The notes: a model not told the origin generated them from the letters alone. Numbered from the stretch's first letter, positions 22,638 through 34,920 are shown. The stretch is 64,000 bases of DNA from Mrakia gelida (GCA_024345305.1 BRON01000005.1:496001-560000); one strand, 5' to 3'. Numbers and translations: made by a program.

Positions 22638-23263
22638 TGTTGGGCGTTGACGGGGAAGTCGAGTCGCAGAGAGAGAAAGGCAAAAAGACGAGCTCGACGT
22701 TTTCGGGTCAGCCCGCCGTCGACGCGTTTTGACAAGTCCGAAGAGCTCGATTGGAGGGTTAAAGAAAGAGAGACGGTCGAGCAGGTTCTCGAGAAGATCC
22801 TCTGCGCCTGGGGGTATCCAACGACGAGCTGCTCCTCACGAGAAGCTCCAAAAATCGACGACTGGCGAGTTCGTGGTCGTCCGCGTCGCGTTTCGATTGA
22901 TCCTCCTCGTTCGCTCCTCCTCCTTGGATGACGGGCTGTTCAGCCTTCTTCGCACCCCCCATACGAACCGGTCTCAAGCTCTCAGAGAGAGAGCATGCTG
23001 CTCGAGCAACACACGAGGTCGCGACCCCTCCAAACCCGTCTTGAACCGTGCGTCCGCAGAAAGGGTCCATTTATAGAAGAAGAAGCGTGGCAAAAGGAAC
23101 CTTCGAGGCCCAAAGTCGTAAGAGAGAGAGAGAGAGATAGCTAGCAAAAGATGCAACAGAGGACATAAACGAACGAACAAGCAAAGCAAAGAAGCCCAAG
23201 GGGAAAATGAGAGACGAACCGCGTCGACCGAGAAGACCCTCCCTCCCTCCCTCCCTCCCTCTA
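22638..23263. other. intergenic: dehydrogenase promoter region
   Basis: No supportable gene. The minus strand has a short open frame (22762-23070) without family features or splice support. The rest is purine-rich on the plus strand and probably holds the dehydrogenase leader and the 3' UTR of the next minus-strand gene. Confidence 0.5.
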
Positions 23264-24062
23264 CTACTCCAAGAATCCCAAACTCTTCACCCCCGTTACT
23301 CTCCTCCAGTCCCCTTCGACCTGTACGACTCCCACTCCAAACTCAACCTCGACTCCATCTTCGTCCTCGATTTGGATGTCCTCCGCGTCCGCGAGGCTGA
23401 ACGACGAGGGGGAAGTGTGGATGTGGGTTGGAGAGGGACGGCGTGGATGGGCGATGAGGACTGAGATGAGGAGGGAGGGAGGGGTTGAGGGGAGGACTCG
23501 AGCTTGCGGAGGGAAGGGGAGGGGGAGGACGGATATGGGCTAGAGGGAAGACGTTGAGCCGAAGAGCGAAAGAGAGAGGTCAGCTCGAGTCGAGTTCCTC
23601 CCTCGGCCCCCTCCCCCTCCTCTCCTCCCACAGAAACTCGTTCGCTCGACTCACCAAACTCCTACTACTCCACTCCTCCTCCATCTCCCTGCCCTTCCCC
23701 TCCCTCCTCCCAGACTCCTTCTTCTCACCAACAATCTCCCAAAGCCCCGGTAGCCTGTTCTCCATCTCCTCCTCCTCCCTCTCCTCCCTCAACCGCTGCC
23801 TCTCCAGCAGCCGAGCGTACCGACGTTTCTGCTGTCGGACGGCGAGAGCGAGAGCGAAGAAGAGGACGAGAGCGATGACGGCGGCGAGGGCGAAGACCTG
23901 TTTCGAACGAACAACGAAAAGACCAAGGGAAAGGAGGGGAGGGAGGGGAAAGGAGGGTGAGCTTGGAGGGGGCACGAGAACGGGGGAGGGAGAGATGGAG
24001 GGAGAAAGGGAGGGGGGAGGACGAACGATAGGCCAGAGGGTTGAGGCTGGGAGATTGGACAT
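23264..24062 (-). CDS. small single-pass membrane protein, unknown function
   Basis: Three exons (24062-24027, 23897-23655, 23539-23264), all phase 0, give 184 residues. A short N-terminus (MSNLPASTLWPI) leads directly into one hydrophobic helix (VFALAAVIALVLFFALALAV). A very basic and then strongly charged stretch follows (QQKRRYARLLERQRL, then Glu/Arg runs), probably a juxtamembrane coiled coil. The tail is Pro/Ser-rich, then acidic (ADAEDIQIEDEDGVEVE), ending KSLGFLE. The basic residues just after the helix suggest an N-out/C-in topology. I do not recognise the family. The reading frame of the last exon was chosen because it is the only one that joins in phase and stays coherent. Confidence 0.65.
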
Positions 24063-24456
24063 CTGCTCGAACCTGACTCTAGGGAAAGAGAAGGGAGGAA
24101 GGAAGGAAAGAGGGAAGGAAGGTGACCGTCAAGAGCGAGATAAGGCCGAGGGGAAGTCGAAGCTCGCGCGATCTCCCCTTGGGAGGTGTGCTTCGTTTTT
24201 TTCACCTTGGTAACGAACCGACTTTGCTTCGTTCTCTTCTCAGCACGACACTAGATCGAGAAGGACCAGTTGAACGTAGAAAGTCGCGTCGAAAGAAGGA
24301 AGGAGGGAGGGAGAGGGAGAGAGCCCAACCAAACCAACACTTCCCCTCCGTCGGCTCGTCTTCCGGCCTTCCTTCCCTCGCGTAAAAAGGTCGTCCATAC
24401 ATCGTTCATTCGTAACTCATCAAGCTCGTAAATCATACCCCAACCCAAACGTTCGT

Positions 24457-26796
24457 TCAAGATCTCCCAGCCTTCCACCCCTCCACCACCTCCGCTAACC
24501 TCATGAGGTTCGCGTCCGAGTAGATCTCCTCCTCCGAAGCTTCCCCTTCTGTGTTCGAGTCCGCCGCGAGCTCGTGGAGATGCTTGACGAGTGCGAGGGA
24601 GGAGGTTATTTGTGAGGGGGGAGGGTGGGTGATGGACTGGTGAAAAAGAAGCAAGGGAGGGAGAGAGGGAGGGAGGGTGGGGTGTGAGTGAGAGGTGGAC
24701 GCGTCGCGAGTCTTTTCGAGGAGAAGAAGAGAAGAAAGGTGATGCAACTCACCTTCAGCACCTCCCTAGCCTCACTTCCACTGAGCTCGTCGATCTCCCG
24801 CTCCGTCAATCCTCCTCCCCCTCCTCCCAGTCTAGCCTCGTCGACTCCACCTCCCACGCGACCACCCTGCTTCTGTTGTTGCTGTTGATGAAGTTGAGCT
24901 TGAACGAACGCGTCCTGAGCTTGAGCGTGGACTAGGCTGGTGACGTCCCTGACGACGGAGCGGAGGGCGTCGACTTCGTCGTTCGCTGCTGAGAGAGCTT
25001 GCGAGAGGGCGAGGAGACCGAGGGGGCGCGTCTGAAGTCGTCGGCGAGCGAGGGGTCGAAGGAGGGAAGAGAAGTGAGAAGGAGGAGGGAAAGAGGGGAC
25101 ACGAGTCAGTGAACTGTCTCGGGTCTAGCGATAGAAGGAGGAAAAAAGCACGGCGAGGCGAAGCGAACGTTTCGAACGAGACGCGACTCACCAAAAACTC
25201 CCTCTGATCATCATAGCTTCCATCCGCACCTCCTCCACCGCCTCCTTCGCTCGATGCACTCACATCCTCCCCTTGCTCCTCCGACTCGCCGTTCTCGACC
25301 GCCCAACCCTCGCTTTGCGCGATCTGCATCGTCAAGGAGGTCGTCCTCGTCGCGTTCGGCTGAGGGTAGGCTGGAGGGATCCCACCGGGAGGGACGAAGG
25401 AGTTGAAGTCCGAGGCTGCTGAGGGTGGGAGATGAGGTGGTTGGAAGATGTTCTGGGGGTGGCGGTGAGGGAGATGAGTTGAATGTTGTTGAGGGTAGTT
25501 GGGAGGGAGGGTCGGCTGGGGTTGAGGTTGCTGCTGCTGCTGGGTTGGGTAGTGGTAAACTTGGGTCGGGGAGCCGATGGAGTGAGGAGGAGTGGGAACT
25601 TGTTGTTGTTGCTGCTGCTGCTGGGATTGAGCGAAGGAGATTGGGTTCGAGGAGGGAGGGATGAGCCGTTCCTGCTCGAAGACGAGACGACGCGGAACGA
25701 AGAAGACGAAAGGGTCAGCGCTTCGTTCAACTTCGAATCACACGTAAAGAGACAAGGTCTGAGAATGATAGACTCACGACATGCTCAGCATCCGACCCAG
25801 AAGAATCCTCGTCTGACGAGAAGCTATCCTCGTCGTCTTCACCTCCCGCACCAACGAAAGCCTCCTTCACTGGACTCGATCTCGCTCCAAACGGATCCTC
25901 CTCCAACGTCAGGTCCGCCTTCATGACCACCGGAGGTCCTACCATCCTGTAGCTGGCAGAAGTAGCCGAGTTCGACGACGAGGCAGACGGGTTTCGACTG
26001 TGTGTTGTTGTCTGAGGCCGAAGGGCGGAGACTTGAGAGGGAGGAGGAGCCGCTGTTCCCGAGGAAGGAACCTCATGGATGGTTGATGGGCGAGGAGGGA
26101 GAGGGAAGAGGGAAGGGGAAGAGGTGGAGAAGATGCTCTCTGTTGATGTGGGTCGTTCTCCTGACGCGACCGAGTGGGGGCGAGGAGGGGGAGGGGAGGA
26201 GCCTGGAGGTCGAAGGGTGGTGGAAGGAGGAGTTGGGACCGAAGAGTAGGAGCTCAGGCGGGAGGGTTTGGATATCGATGGGCGGTTGGGAGAGAGGAGA
26301 GAGGCTGGTTCGGATGGACGCTGAGGATGGGAAGGGAAGAGGTTGAGGGATGAAAGCAAGGGGAAGGAGGCGAGATATGAGCTTCGATGTTTTGACCTTC
26401 CTTCCTTCCTCCCATCCTCCTACTCCCCATCCGGTACAAGAGGGCAATGAAAAGTGTACTCACACCTACTCCTAGACCTTCCATGAACCTCCCGTTCGCT
26501 CTCTTACCAGCCCCCAGAGGGCTACTCAGAGCAGCGTCTCGCCCCCTTCCTGCGACTCTCCCTCCTCCGACACTCTCCAAACCCTTCCCTTCCTGTTCTT
26601 CCCTCGACGGCGACCGATCTGTGCCGATCAAGTTGAGCAACTGCTCGAACTGTTCATCAACAGGGCTTGTTACGATCACTCGGGTGGACGATACCCTCGA
26701 CGATGGTTTGGAAGCTGAGGTCGAGGAGGAGGAGGACGAGCGAGATTGAACTCGGATGTGGTGAGGAAGGTTCTCGTCAGAGAAGGGGGAGCTCAT
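24457..26796 (-). CDS. large disordered protein, unknown function
   Basis: Five phase-0 exons (26796-26464, 26320-25778, 25671-25192, 25031-24753, 24636-24457) give 604 residues starting MSSPFSDENLPHHIR. It is rich in Ser, Pro and Gln, with an acidic Ser/Asp patch (EDDEDSFSSDEDSSGSD) and poly-Gln near the middle. The better-ordered part is C-terminal: LGLLALSQALSAANDEVDALRSVVRDVTSL, a coiled coil, then LTEREIDELSGSEAREVLK and a final helical exon (LVKHLHELAAD ... LMRLAEVVEGWK). No catalytic motif or membrane helix is visible. A scaffold or adaptor role would fit, but that is a guess from composition only. Confidence 0.7.
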
Positions 26797-27936
26797 CGAG
26801 GGCGAGGAGGAAGAGGTAGGGAAGATGGGGGTTGGAGGGATGCCTCTAGGGCTTGAAAGGAGACCAGTCGTCCAAAAAACTGATGTGATGGTGGGGGGGT
26901 GAAGAGAGGGGAGAAAGAGAGCAGGGTCGCGACACCAGGTTTCGACGCGTCACGTCCGTTCATTTTCCATCCTCGAGAAATCCTCCGAAACCTCACGTTT
27001 TTGACTAGGACAAAAGCTGGACCGATAGAACAGAATATGAACAACAACCTCCTCTCTCTGTGTTGACATTTTTCGCTGAGGGCCGTCGTTAAATGGCCCT
27101 CGATGACCTAGCCCCCAGGGTTGGCTGGGCCGCGGTCCCCTCCCCTCCTCCTTTTTTGTGTGCCTCCAGCTTTGGATCTGAACTTTCTAACTCCAACCAC
27201 CACGACCTACTCCTACCCTCTCCTCTCCTCGTCTCTATCCACCTCACCAACGACTTCATCAAAGCTCAGGAAGGGGAAAGGATGCCGGTGACAGACGCGG
27301 CTTGTCTTTCCTCAACCCCACTTCTGTCGACTTCCCCTGCTTCCTTCTCCTCTTCCCCCTCTCTCCCCTTGCTCGCTCTCGCGCGAAGATTTGCAGCCCT
27401 CGATATAAAGCTGATCTGCAACACACCTCTCACACAGGCAAGCTCATGAAACGACGCGTCTCCAGGGAGGAAAGGACGAGCTGGACGAGGCGTCTCCGAT
27501 CTCCCCCGTCTTGCCTTGTCAAGCTCGCTTCCCCCTCGTTTTTGGACCATCTTCTTGAAACGAGAGTTCAGCCGGGTCGGCGGGCAGGGCAGAGGTGACA
27601 TGCAAGCCTCTTTCGAGTTGACAGAAGCGAAGCTGACAACCCTGCCCTTCCTTCCAAACCACCAACGACCTCTCCTTGGACGAACCTCCTTCGACTCCTC
27701 CTTCTCCTCCCTCTCGCGTCGTCGCCTCTAGCCTCCAGAGACTAGAGAGTCTACCCCCCCCCCCCCCCCCCACACGCGTCTATCGGTTCGATAAAAGCTC
27801 GTATCCATCAAAGAAGGACTGCCCATCCTCGACCTTCCCTTCCTTCCTTCTTCCCATCCTTCCTCCTCGACCCTCCCTCCCTCGACGCGTCCTCCCTCTT
27901 CCTCGACCTTCCAACCCTCCTCCCTCCCCTTCCACC
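26797..27936. other. divergent intergenic region between unknown gene and KRE6
   Basis: The minus-strand gene starts at 26796 and KRE6 at 27937, so this 1.1 kb should hold both promoters. ACGCGT sites occur at several points (for example 26945, 27454, 27774). The stretch before the KRE6 start is CT-rich leader. Open frames seen here have no family features. Confidence 0.5.
27754..27771 (+). repeat. poly-C run, 18 bases
   Basis: An uninterrupted run of 18 C bases followed at once by ACACGCGTC, about 165 bases before the KRE6 start codon. It could be a length-variable tract in the KRE6 leader or promoter; homopolymer length is also a common sequencing error. Confidence 0.9.
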
Positions 27937-30900
27937 ATGCCCGTCTCCAAACCCAAGAACCTCCTCGTCCGAAACCGATCCTCCCAATCCTCAGCCCTCT
28001 CTTCCTCCTCCTCTCCCACCCAGCAGCGCCAACAATCTCCCCCTTCCACCTCTCAATCCCAACAAGGTCTTCTCCTCTCCCCTCCCCTCTCAGCCCACCC
28101 ATCCGATTCCCTCCTCTCCCACTCCTCGAACAGACCGAGGGACTCAGAGGAAGATGCGGCGTTTGGAGGGTTTGGGGCTGGAGGGAGTAGGAGTGGGGAT
28201 GTGTACGAAGGAGAGAGCAGGGAGGGAAGCTCAGAGGAAGGAGGAGGAGGGGTCTTGATGAGTCCTCAGATGTCGGGTGTTGGGAGTCCTAGGAGGATTA
28301 GTGGGGGGTCGGTGAGTACTCTCTCTATATTCATTCCCGAGCTATCAGCAAAGCTGGAGTCTGGTTCGCATAGGAAGGGAAAGAAGGAAGGAAAGTGCTG
28401 ACCTTCGCACGACACTTCGTCCTTCCTCCTTGTTCGCTTCGCGCTCGTTCCTCTTTCCCTCTTCAGTACTCGGACTCGATCAACTCTACTTCCGCTCCGA
28501 GAGGGATGTACTCCCCTCGCTTCGATGGAGGCCAACGAGATTCCGTTTCGAGTGGGTTCAGAGCTGCTAGCGTGGGGATGGCTTTGGGTGCTTATACGGA
28601 TACAACTTCAGGGGAGAAGGTGCGTCGTCCTCCCTCCTCCCTCCCTTCGTTCCCTTTCTTCCCTCGCACTACACGGCCCTTCCTAACTCTCTCCCCTTTT
28701 CGTTTTTCGTTCGCGCGTGTTGGGTTCTGAATCGCCAGGGCTACTCAGGCGGAGGAGGAGATCCTTATCAACAACTCGACGGATCGAACCGAAACTCTTC
28801 AGGAGCCATGTCCAGCTCCCCTTCTCAAGCTCAGTCGTTCACGGACGGGAAGGAGGACGACGATTGGATGTATGCTGAGGATCCGAAGGAGAAGAAGTAC
28901 GTCTATCTACCTCCCCATCCTCTATTTCAGGCGAAACGTGTTTTGGAAACAAAGGAGAACGAGCGAGGGAGGAGGGAAGGGGTCGAACGACGACACGGGG
29001 TGACAACCCAAAAGCCCACGCTGACCACCATCACCCCCTTCTTCCCTCGTCTCGCAGGGGTAGCCATGGACGAGGAACCATCTTCACATGGAGAGGACTC
29101 CTGAATCTGGGTTGCCTGCTGTTCTTTGTGCTCGCGTTGTTGATGCTCTTGTGAGTCGCTCGCCTACCTCGTCGCGCGACCTCTCGTAAATCCCTCTCCG
29201 CCAAAGCTCACTCGGCCTCGTTATCTTCAGCGCTGGATACCCCGTCTTGACTGCTTTCAGGTCTGGAGGGCTAGGTACCAAGTCGACGGGTGGAGCTGTG
29301 AGTGCTTCTTCCTTTCTTTAGACTTGTTGTTCGGGCGAACGAAGGAACACGACCCTCTTTTCGAGAGAAGTCAAACAAGGACGCTGGACGATCTGTTCTT
29401 CCTCCAACGAGTTGTGCTAACTTCAAGCTTTTTCCTTCGCGTTCTTTCCCATCTCCTTCCCTCGACGATCCCTTCAGTTGTTCGTATCACCCTCTCTTCC
29501 CTTCCACACCCTTCGCTCAAACACTCTTTTCTCGCGTCGTTTCCAATCCCCCAACTGACGCTCGCTCCCTCCCCTCCCTCCTTCCCTTTCTTTCTCTCTT
29601 TCACTTCTTTTTCCCACACAGCAACCTCGGAGGAGTCAACGCCTCCGGCCAAGTCCCCGAAGTTGTAGGCAACTTCGGTCTCATCGACCACGAAACTCCC
29701 GAGTCTGCAAAGACGCGTTGGGGGATCGAGGATCCAACGGAGCCGTACGATCTGATCTTCAGTGACGAGTTCAACACCGACGGGAGGTCGTTCTACCCTG
29801 GAGATGATCCTTACTGGGAGGCGGTGGATTTGCATTAGTGAGTTTGATGGGTGGGAGGAGGGAGGGGGTGGGTGGGTGGTGGGGAGGGGAGGGGGGGACG
29901 CGTTGAGAGTCCACTTCGTTCGTTCGCTGACTCGTTTGCCTTTTCGCTTCGCTTCGTTCTTCGCGCTCGTTTTTTCCAGCTGGCAAACGGCGAATCTCGA
30001 ATGGTACAGTCCCAGGAGGATCACCACCGCTGGTGGAGCTCTTCAGATCACGCTCGATAAGTTCACGAGTCACAACCTTTCCGTTCGTTCCTTCCCTCCC
30101 CTCGTCTCGTTCTTCGAGCCTCGTACTGACCCAACGTCGTATTCGCTTTGATCTTCAACTTGGCTCACAGTACGAAGGAGGAATGATGTCCTCCTGGAAC
30201 AAGGTGAGCAGTCGTGTCTCTCATCCCTCCAACCTTCTCGTCTCGTCGAGCTTTTCGAGCTGACCGTTCCTCCCTCCCTCTTCGCCTTTTGCCTCTAGTT
30301 CTGCTTCACTGGAGGATACGTCGAGGTCTCGGTTATGCTGCCTGGACGACCTGACGTTCTTGGACTGTGGTAAGTCCCAGCGTCTTCGCGGCTCGTCTCG
30401 TTCCGCTTCGTCCTCGAGGCGTTTGATTCTGACTCGAGATGGGTACTCGATTTGTTCGTTTTCCTTTCAGGCCTGCTGTCTGGACGATGGGAAACCTTGG
30501 TCGAGCTGGATACGGTGGAAGTTTGGAGGGTCTTTGGCCTTACTCGTGAGTTTCGACGTTCGAGAAAGAACGACGACGATGCAACGACGGCGTTCGACGA
30601 AGGCTGATTCGCTTCCCCTCTTCGTCCTGTCTGTCAGGTACGAGGCTTGTGATGTCGGAACTGTGAGTCTCGAGCTGCTCGGATCTCTTTCTTCGTCCCA
30701 ACGCTTGCTGACGACCTCTTCGCTATGCCTCGATCTCTTCAGGTCCTGAACCAGAGTATCGCTGGCGTTCCTGGTCTCAGCGCTACCACTTACGGAGTCA
30801 CTGCTCCCCTCTCCTACCTGTGAGTATCTCTCTACACCTCTCGCCGCTCTAGTCGCCTTCAAATCTTCGCTGAAACGAACGCATCCCTCCCCCTCGCAGT

Positions 30901-32466
30901 CTCGGACAACGTCTCTCCGCCTGCACCTGCCCCGACACCGATCCCAAGAATCACCCTGGACCTCAGAACTCCGACGGAACTTGGGTTGGACGATCAGCAC
31001 CTGAGATTGGTTCGTTTTCGCGTCTTCCCTCCATCGCTCGCTTTCGCCTTGGTTCTCACCTCGTCTTTCTTCTCCGTCCCTCGTTCAGATATCTTCGAAG
31101 CTCAAGCCGACTGGGACACCCTCCAGGGAGAGCTCTCGCAATCCGCTCAGTGGGCTCCTTTTGACGCGGACTACGAGCACGTCAACACCACCACTGCCGT
31201 CCAGTTCATCGACAAGACCGTCACGAAGGCGAACACTTACTGGGGTGGGGTTTATCAGGTTCGTTCCGTCCTCTCCCTCTCTCGGCCTTCTTCGCTCGTC
31301 GAAAGCGCCTCACTGATCGCCTCTTCGCTCCAGCAATCCGTCTCGGGAGTCACCACCATCGATCAAGACACCTACGAGGACAACGGAGGGAAGTACGGAG
31401 TTTCTGGGTTCGAATGTAAGTCTATCCTCGTCGCGAGCGGCCCTTCCTTCCTCTTTCGTTCTCCTCGAGAGACTGACCTTTTGGCTGTGGTTCTACTTCG
31501 ACAGACAAACCTGGATTCGACGGATACATCGCCTACGTCGCTGCTGGGAAGCACGCCTATACGATGAGAGCCGCGGCGGTGGGAGCGAACTCGAAGTCGA
31601 TGATCTCTGCTCGACCTGTGAGTTTCGGTTTCCTTTCTTCCCACCTGACCGGTGGTCCGACGTCTTTTTAGATATGAACTGACGCTCTTGCACGCACTCT
31701 CGTCTTTGCAGGTGTCGCTGGAGCCTGTGAGTTTCTGGAACGATCTGCGTGCGAGCTGTAGAGGTTGAAAGACGTCGAGCTGACTTCTCGTCTTTCCTCC
31801 CCCTCTTTCTTTCCTTTCCCCCCCTTCTCTCTTTTTCCCTCCTCAGATGTACGTCGTCATCAACTTGGGTATCTCTGAAGGTTTCGGACGAGTCGATTAC
31901 GATCTGCTGGAGGCGCTGTGAGTCCTTCTTCGTCTTCGTCGTCGTCGCCGTCGCTCTGCTCTTTCTTGAGCACAAACTGAACTCGCGACGTCCTCGTTCA
32001 ATCCTCAGATGGCCCGTGCACATGTCGGTGGATTACGTCCGAGTCGTGAGTTCTCTTCCATTCTTGCTCCGTCGAGTCTCGCGGGAAAGAAGAACGCGTC
32101 GCGCGAAGGGAAGACGCGTGCCAGCTTCATCACTCAAAGGTCGAACTGACTTCTCTTCCTCGCCCATCGTCATTTCTAACAGTACCAACCTCGAAACTCG
32201 CCGACGGCCATCGGATGCGACCCTGCCGACCGACCCACCAAGAGCTACATCGAGAATCACCCCGACCTCTACGCCAACCCCAACTTCACCTCCTTCGGTC
32301 TGCTTCCCGGAGGAGCAGGCGAAACCTTCCCAGGAAACTCGTTACTCGTACGCGTCGCAGTTCCTATCCCCTCCCCTCGCGCTGCGACCTCCGGATTCGC
32401 GTTGACTGACTCCCTCCTCGTCCTCCCCCCTCCCCTTCTATTTCCACCTCGCAGGGTCAATGCTAA
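27937..32466 (+). CDS. KRE6: Beta-glucan synthesis-associated protein, KRE6/SKN1 family (GH16-like)
   Basis: About 22 exons, in phase when a 2-nt exon at 29478-29479 is included, give 740 residues. The cytosolic N-terminus is Ser/Gln-rich. A signal anchor follows (LLNLGCLLFFVLALLMLFAGYPV). The luminal GH16-like domain then reads FNLGGVNASGQVPE, DLIFSDEFNTDGRSFYPGDDP, YWEAVDLHYW, SWNKFCFTGGYVEVSVMLPG, GLWPAVWTMGNLGRAGYGG, YSYEACDVGT, LGQRLSACTCP, and finally MSVDYVRVYQP. The candidate catalytic region is APEIDIFEAQ (ExDxxE). The last exon (32455-32466) codes only GQC before the stop, giving the usual Cys ending. Known: Kre6/Skn1 are type II membrane proteins of the ER/Golgi required for beta-1,6-glucan synthesis in the wall. 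Exons as short as 15 nt (31713-31727) occur. Confidence 0.93.
29478..29479 (+). other. putative 2-nt microexon of KRE6
   Basis: The flanking exons 29231-29297 (ends in phase 0) and 29622-29837 (needs two bases before it) cannot be joined directly. Between them, CCCTTCAG precedes TT, which is followed by GTTCGT. The left intron (29298-29477) has a CTAAC branch site and the right one (29480-29621) has CTGAC. TT plus C makes Phe, giving the family-like FNLGG. Confidence 0.6.
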
Positions 32467-33320
32467 ACCCTCCTTTCTATAATCTACGCTACGACCTCTT
32501 CTCTCACCCTCTCTCTCTCTTTTGGTTCGCCTCGCAACTCCTCTCGTTCCTCTTTTTTCGCTTTCGGATCCGTTCGTTCTTGTTTATCCTCCAGTTCTCT
32601 GCCTCGTTGCTTTTGCCCTTCCTCTCTCTCGGTTTGCTTGGATTTTGCGTGTTTTGGCTTCCGCATGGACTCGTTCATTTGCTTTCGTTCTTCTCGTTTT
32701 TAAGGCTTGGGAGGTTCGTGCTGTTGCTTGGTAGGGAAGAAGGGGACCGGGGGGTGACAAAAGAAATCAACGAGCTGGGTAGATGTTCAAACGCGTCGAT
32801 CTCTTTTGTTCGTTCCTTCCCCCTTCGCGTTGCAGTTTTTCCTATCTCCCTCTCTCACTCTCCTTTTTTACTCGACGTCTAGAGCTCATATATCACGTCC
32901 TTCTTCTTGCTCATTTAACTCAGGAACCCTCTGGATCGAGGCAAAGTGTGGGAATCGACGGATTCGATCAACAAGATCCGGAAGTGGGTTTGAGACGCGC
33001 GTCCAGCCATCTTTTGACGAGCTGAGCTCAAACTCAACCCCTCCCCCTTCTTCTTTCGTTCCTTGTTCCTCAGTCTTCCTTCCAACAACCATCATCTAAA
33101 CCTCTTCTCTTTCTCTCTCCTTTCCCACCTTCCAACACATCCCTTCCCTACAGCGTCAAGTCTAGCACTTTCCCCCCTCCCCTCCCCATCCAAACCTCAC
33201 ACTCCTTCCAAACTCACTTCTAGCAAGCACGCACCTTCCCCTTCCACTCCACTCAAAGAAAAAAACTTCCCAACACCTCAACCGTACCCCTACCCACCTA
33301 CTCAACTACTACACCCAAAC
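32467..33320. other. intergenic: KRE6 3' UTR and WSC gene promoter
   Basis: No gene is supported. The left half is T-rich and CT-rich 3' UTR sequence. The right half, from about 33060, is an A/C-rich, then CT-rich leader ending ACACCCAAAC before the WSC start. Any 5' UTR intron could not be confirmed. Confidence 0.5.
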
Positions 33321-34920
33321 ATGCCTTCTACCATCAACACCCTCACCGTCCTCGCCGCCCTCTCCTTCTTCTCGACCTCGGTCGTCGCTTCTCTTGGCCA
33401 CCACGCCCACCCAGGTCTCACCAGTCTCTCCCACCTCCCTCCCGTCGTCGGAGTCCTCGCTGATGATGGAGAGATCCTCACCACCGAGGAGGAGGCTACT
33501 CGAAGGAGGTCCCTCGACCCTCGATACTACGGAGACTCGAGAGGATTCACTCGACGTGGGTTTTGAGCTTCCTCCTCATCTCCCTTCCTTCCCCTTTGAT
33601 CGACGAGGGTCTATCTCTTTTCTTCGAACTCTCAACTGACCTCCCCTCTCCATCTTCCTCTCTTCTTCTTGCGTTTTCTCTCTCTCAGCTGCCGAGCTTG
33701 GAAACCAAAAGCGAGCTACCCCCGCTGGATGGACTGCTGTCGGTTGCGTCGCCGAGGGAACTTCTTCGAGGACCCTTACTGGATTCTCCTACATCGACAG
33801 CGCCATGACCACCGAGTCCTGCTTGGCTACCTGCTTGCAGAAGGGATTCACCTACGGAGGAATGGAGTGGAGCGACGAGTGAGTGCTTCGATTCTCGACG
33901 TCTCGAGCTCTCGTTCGATCTTTTGTTCTCGAGCTGACCGTCCCTCTCGTTCTTTCCTTTTCTTCGCTCAGATGCTACTGCGGAGACTCTTTCGAGGGAG
34001 GAGGAGGAAGCACCGCTGGCCTTACTGGGTACTGCTCGATGCCCTGTGCAGGTTCGTCGTCTCTCTCTCGTCCATCTCTCTTTCCCCATCCGGCGACTCG
34101 CACCTCTCTTCGCCTTCCCCTGCCTTACTTTCTCGATCGTCGAGCACCTCAGCTGACTCTTCTCTCTCCCCTCCTTCTTCTCCTACTCTTTCTCAGGATC
34201 CGCTACTGAGATGTGCGGTGGAAACTACGTCCTCTCCGCCTACTCGTACACCTCCTCCGGTGGATCCACCGACGCCTGTGGAACCGCCGCCGTCACCTCT
34301 GCTATCGCCTCGGCCACCGCTTCTGCCTCCGTCGTCGCCTCCGCTACCATCACCTCGTCCGCTGCCACCGCTTCCGCTACTGGATCGTCTGGATCAACCT
34401 CGACCGAGTGGGAGTCGCTCGGATGCTTCTACGACAACCCCGACGAGAACAACTCCCTTCACATCCTTACCGGAACTTCCCTCCTCGACCAGAGCAACAT
34501 GTCAGTAAACTTTCGAGTCTCTTTGGGCGCTTGGGATGGTGAAGCAGGCGAGAGGAGAGTAAAACGTACGAGAAACTGACGCGTCGTTCTCTTTTCGTTT
34601 CACTTCGAACAGGACCCCTGAACTCTGCCAGACTCGATGTGCTGGACAGGGATACAACTTCGCCGGTCTCGAGTACGGACAAGGTACGTCTCGTCTTATT
34701 CTCTCTCGTTCTTCTTGCCGTCTCCTCGAAACTGACTCCTCCTTCGTTCTTTCTTCTTTCAGAGTGCTGGTGTGGAGATCTCACCGCCACCGAAGTCTCT
34801 GCCCTCACCTCCAACGCCCCTTGGTGCAACATGAAGTGCACCGGAGACTCCTCCCTCACCTGTGGAGGAGGATGGTCCATGGACGTCTACGAGCAGGTCG
34901 ACGTTTCGGACGACTGCTAA
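33321..34920 (+). CDS. Secreted protein with two WSC domains
   Basis: Six exons (33321-33555, 33689-33878, 33972-34051, 34197-34500, 34613-34683, 34763-34920) give 345 residues. A signal peptide is clear (MPSTINTLTVLAALSFFSTSVVAS). A possible Kex2-type site follows (NQKR). The first WSC domain runs from GWTAVGCVAEG through CLATCLQKGFTYGGMEW, CYCGDSF, CSMPCAG to EMCGGNYVLSAYSY. An Ala/Ser/Thr-rich linker separates it from the second: WESLGCFYDN, CQTRCAGQGYNFAGLEYG, CWCGDL, CNMKCTGD, LTCGGGWSMDVYE. Known: WSC domains bind carbohydrate in wall sensors, glucanases and secreted wall proteins. There is no transmembrane helix or GPI-type tail after the second domain (it ends VDVSDDC), so this is not a Wsc1-type sensor but a secreted wall-binding protein. 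Confidence 0.9.

Noticed and set aside
22759..23070. 103-codon minus-strand frame upstream of the dehydrogenase gene
   Set aside because: It has no recognisable domain, no splice support and low-complexity charged composition; it lies in the promoter interval.
26793..27047. 84-codon minus-strand frame upstream of the disordered protein gene
   Set aside because: It overlaps the start of the annotated gene in another frame and has no family features.
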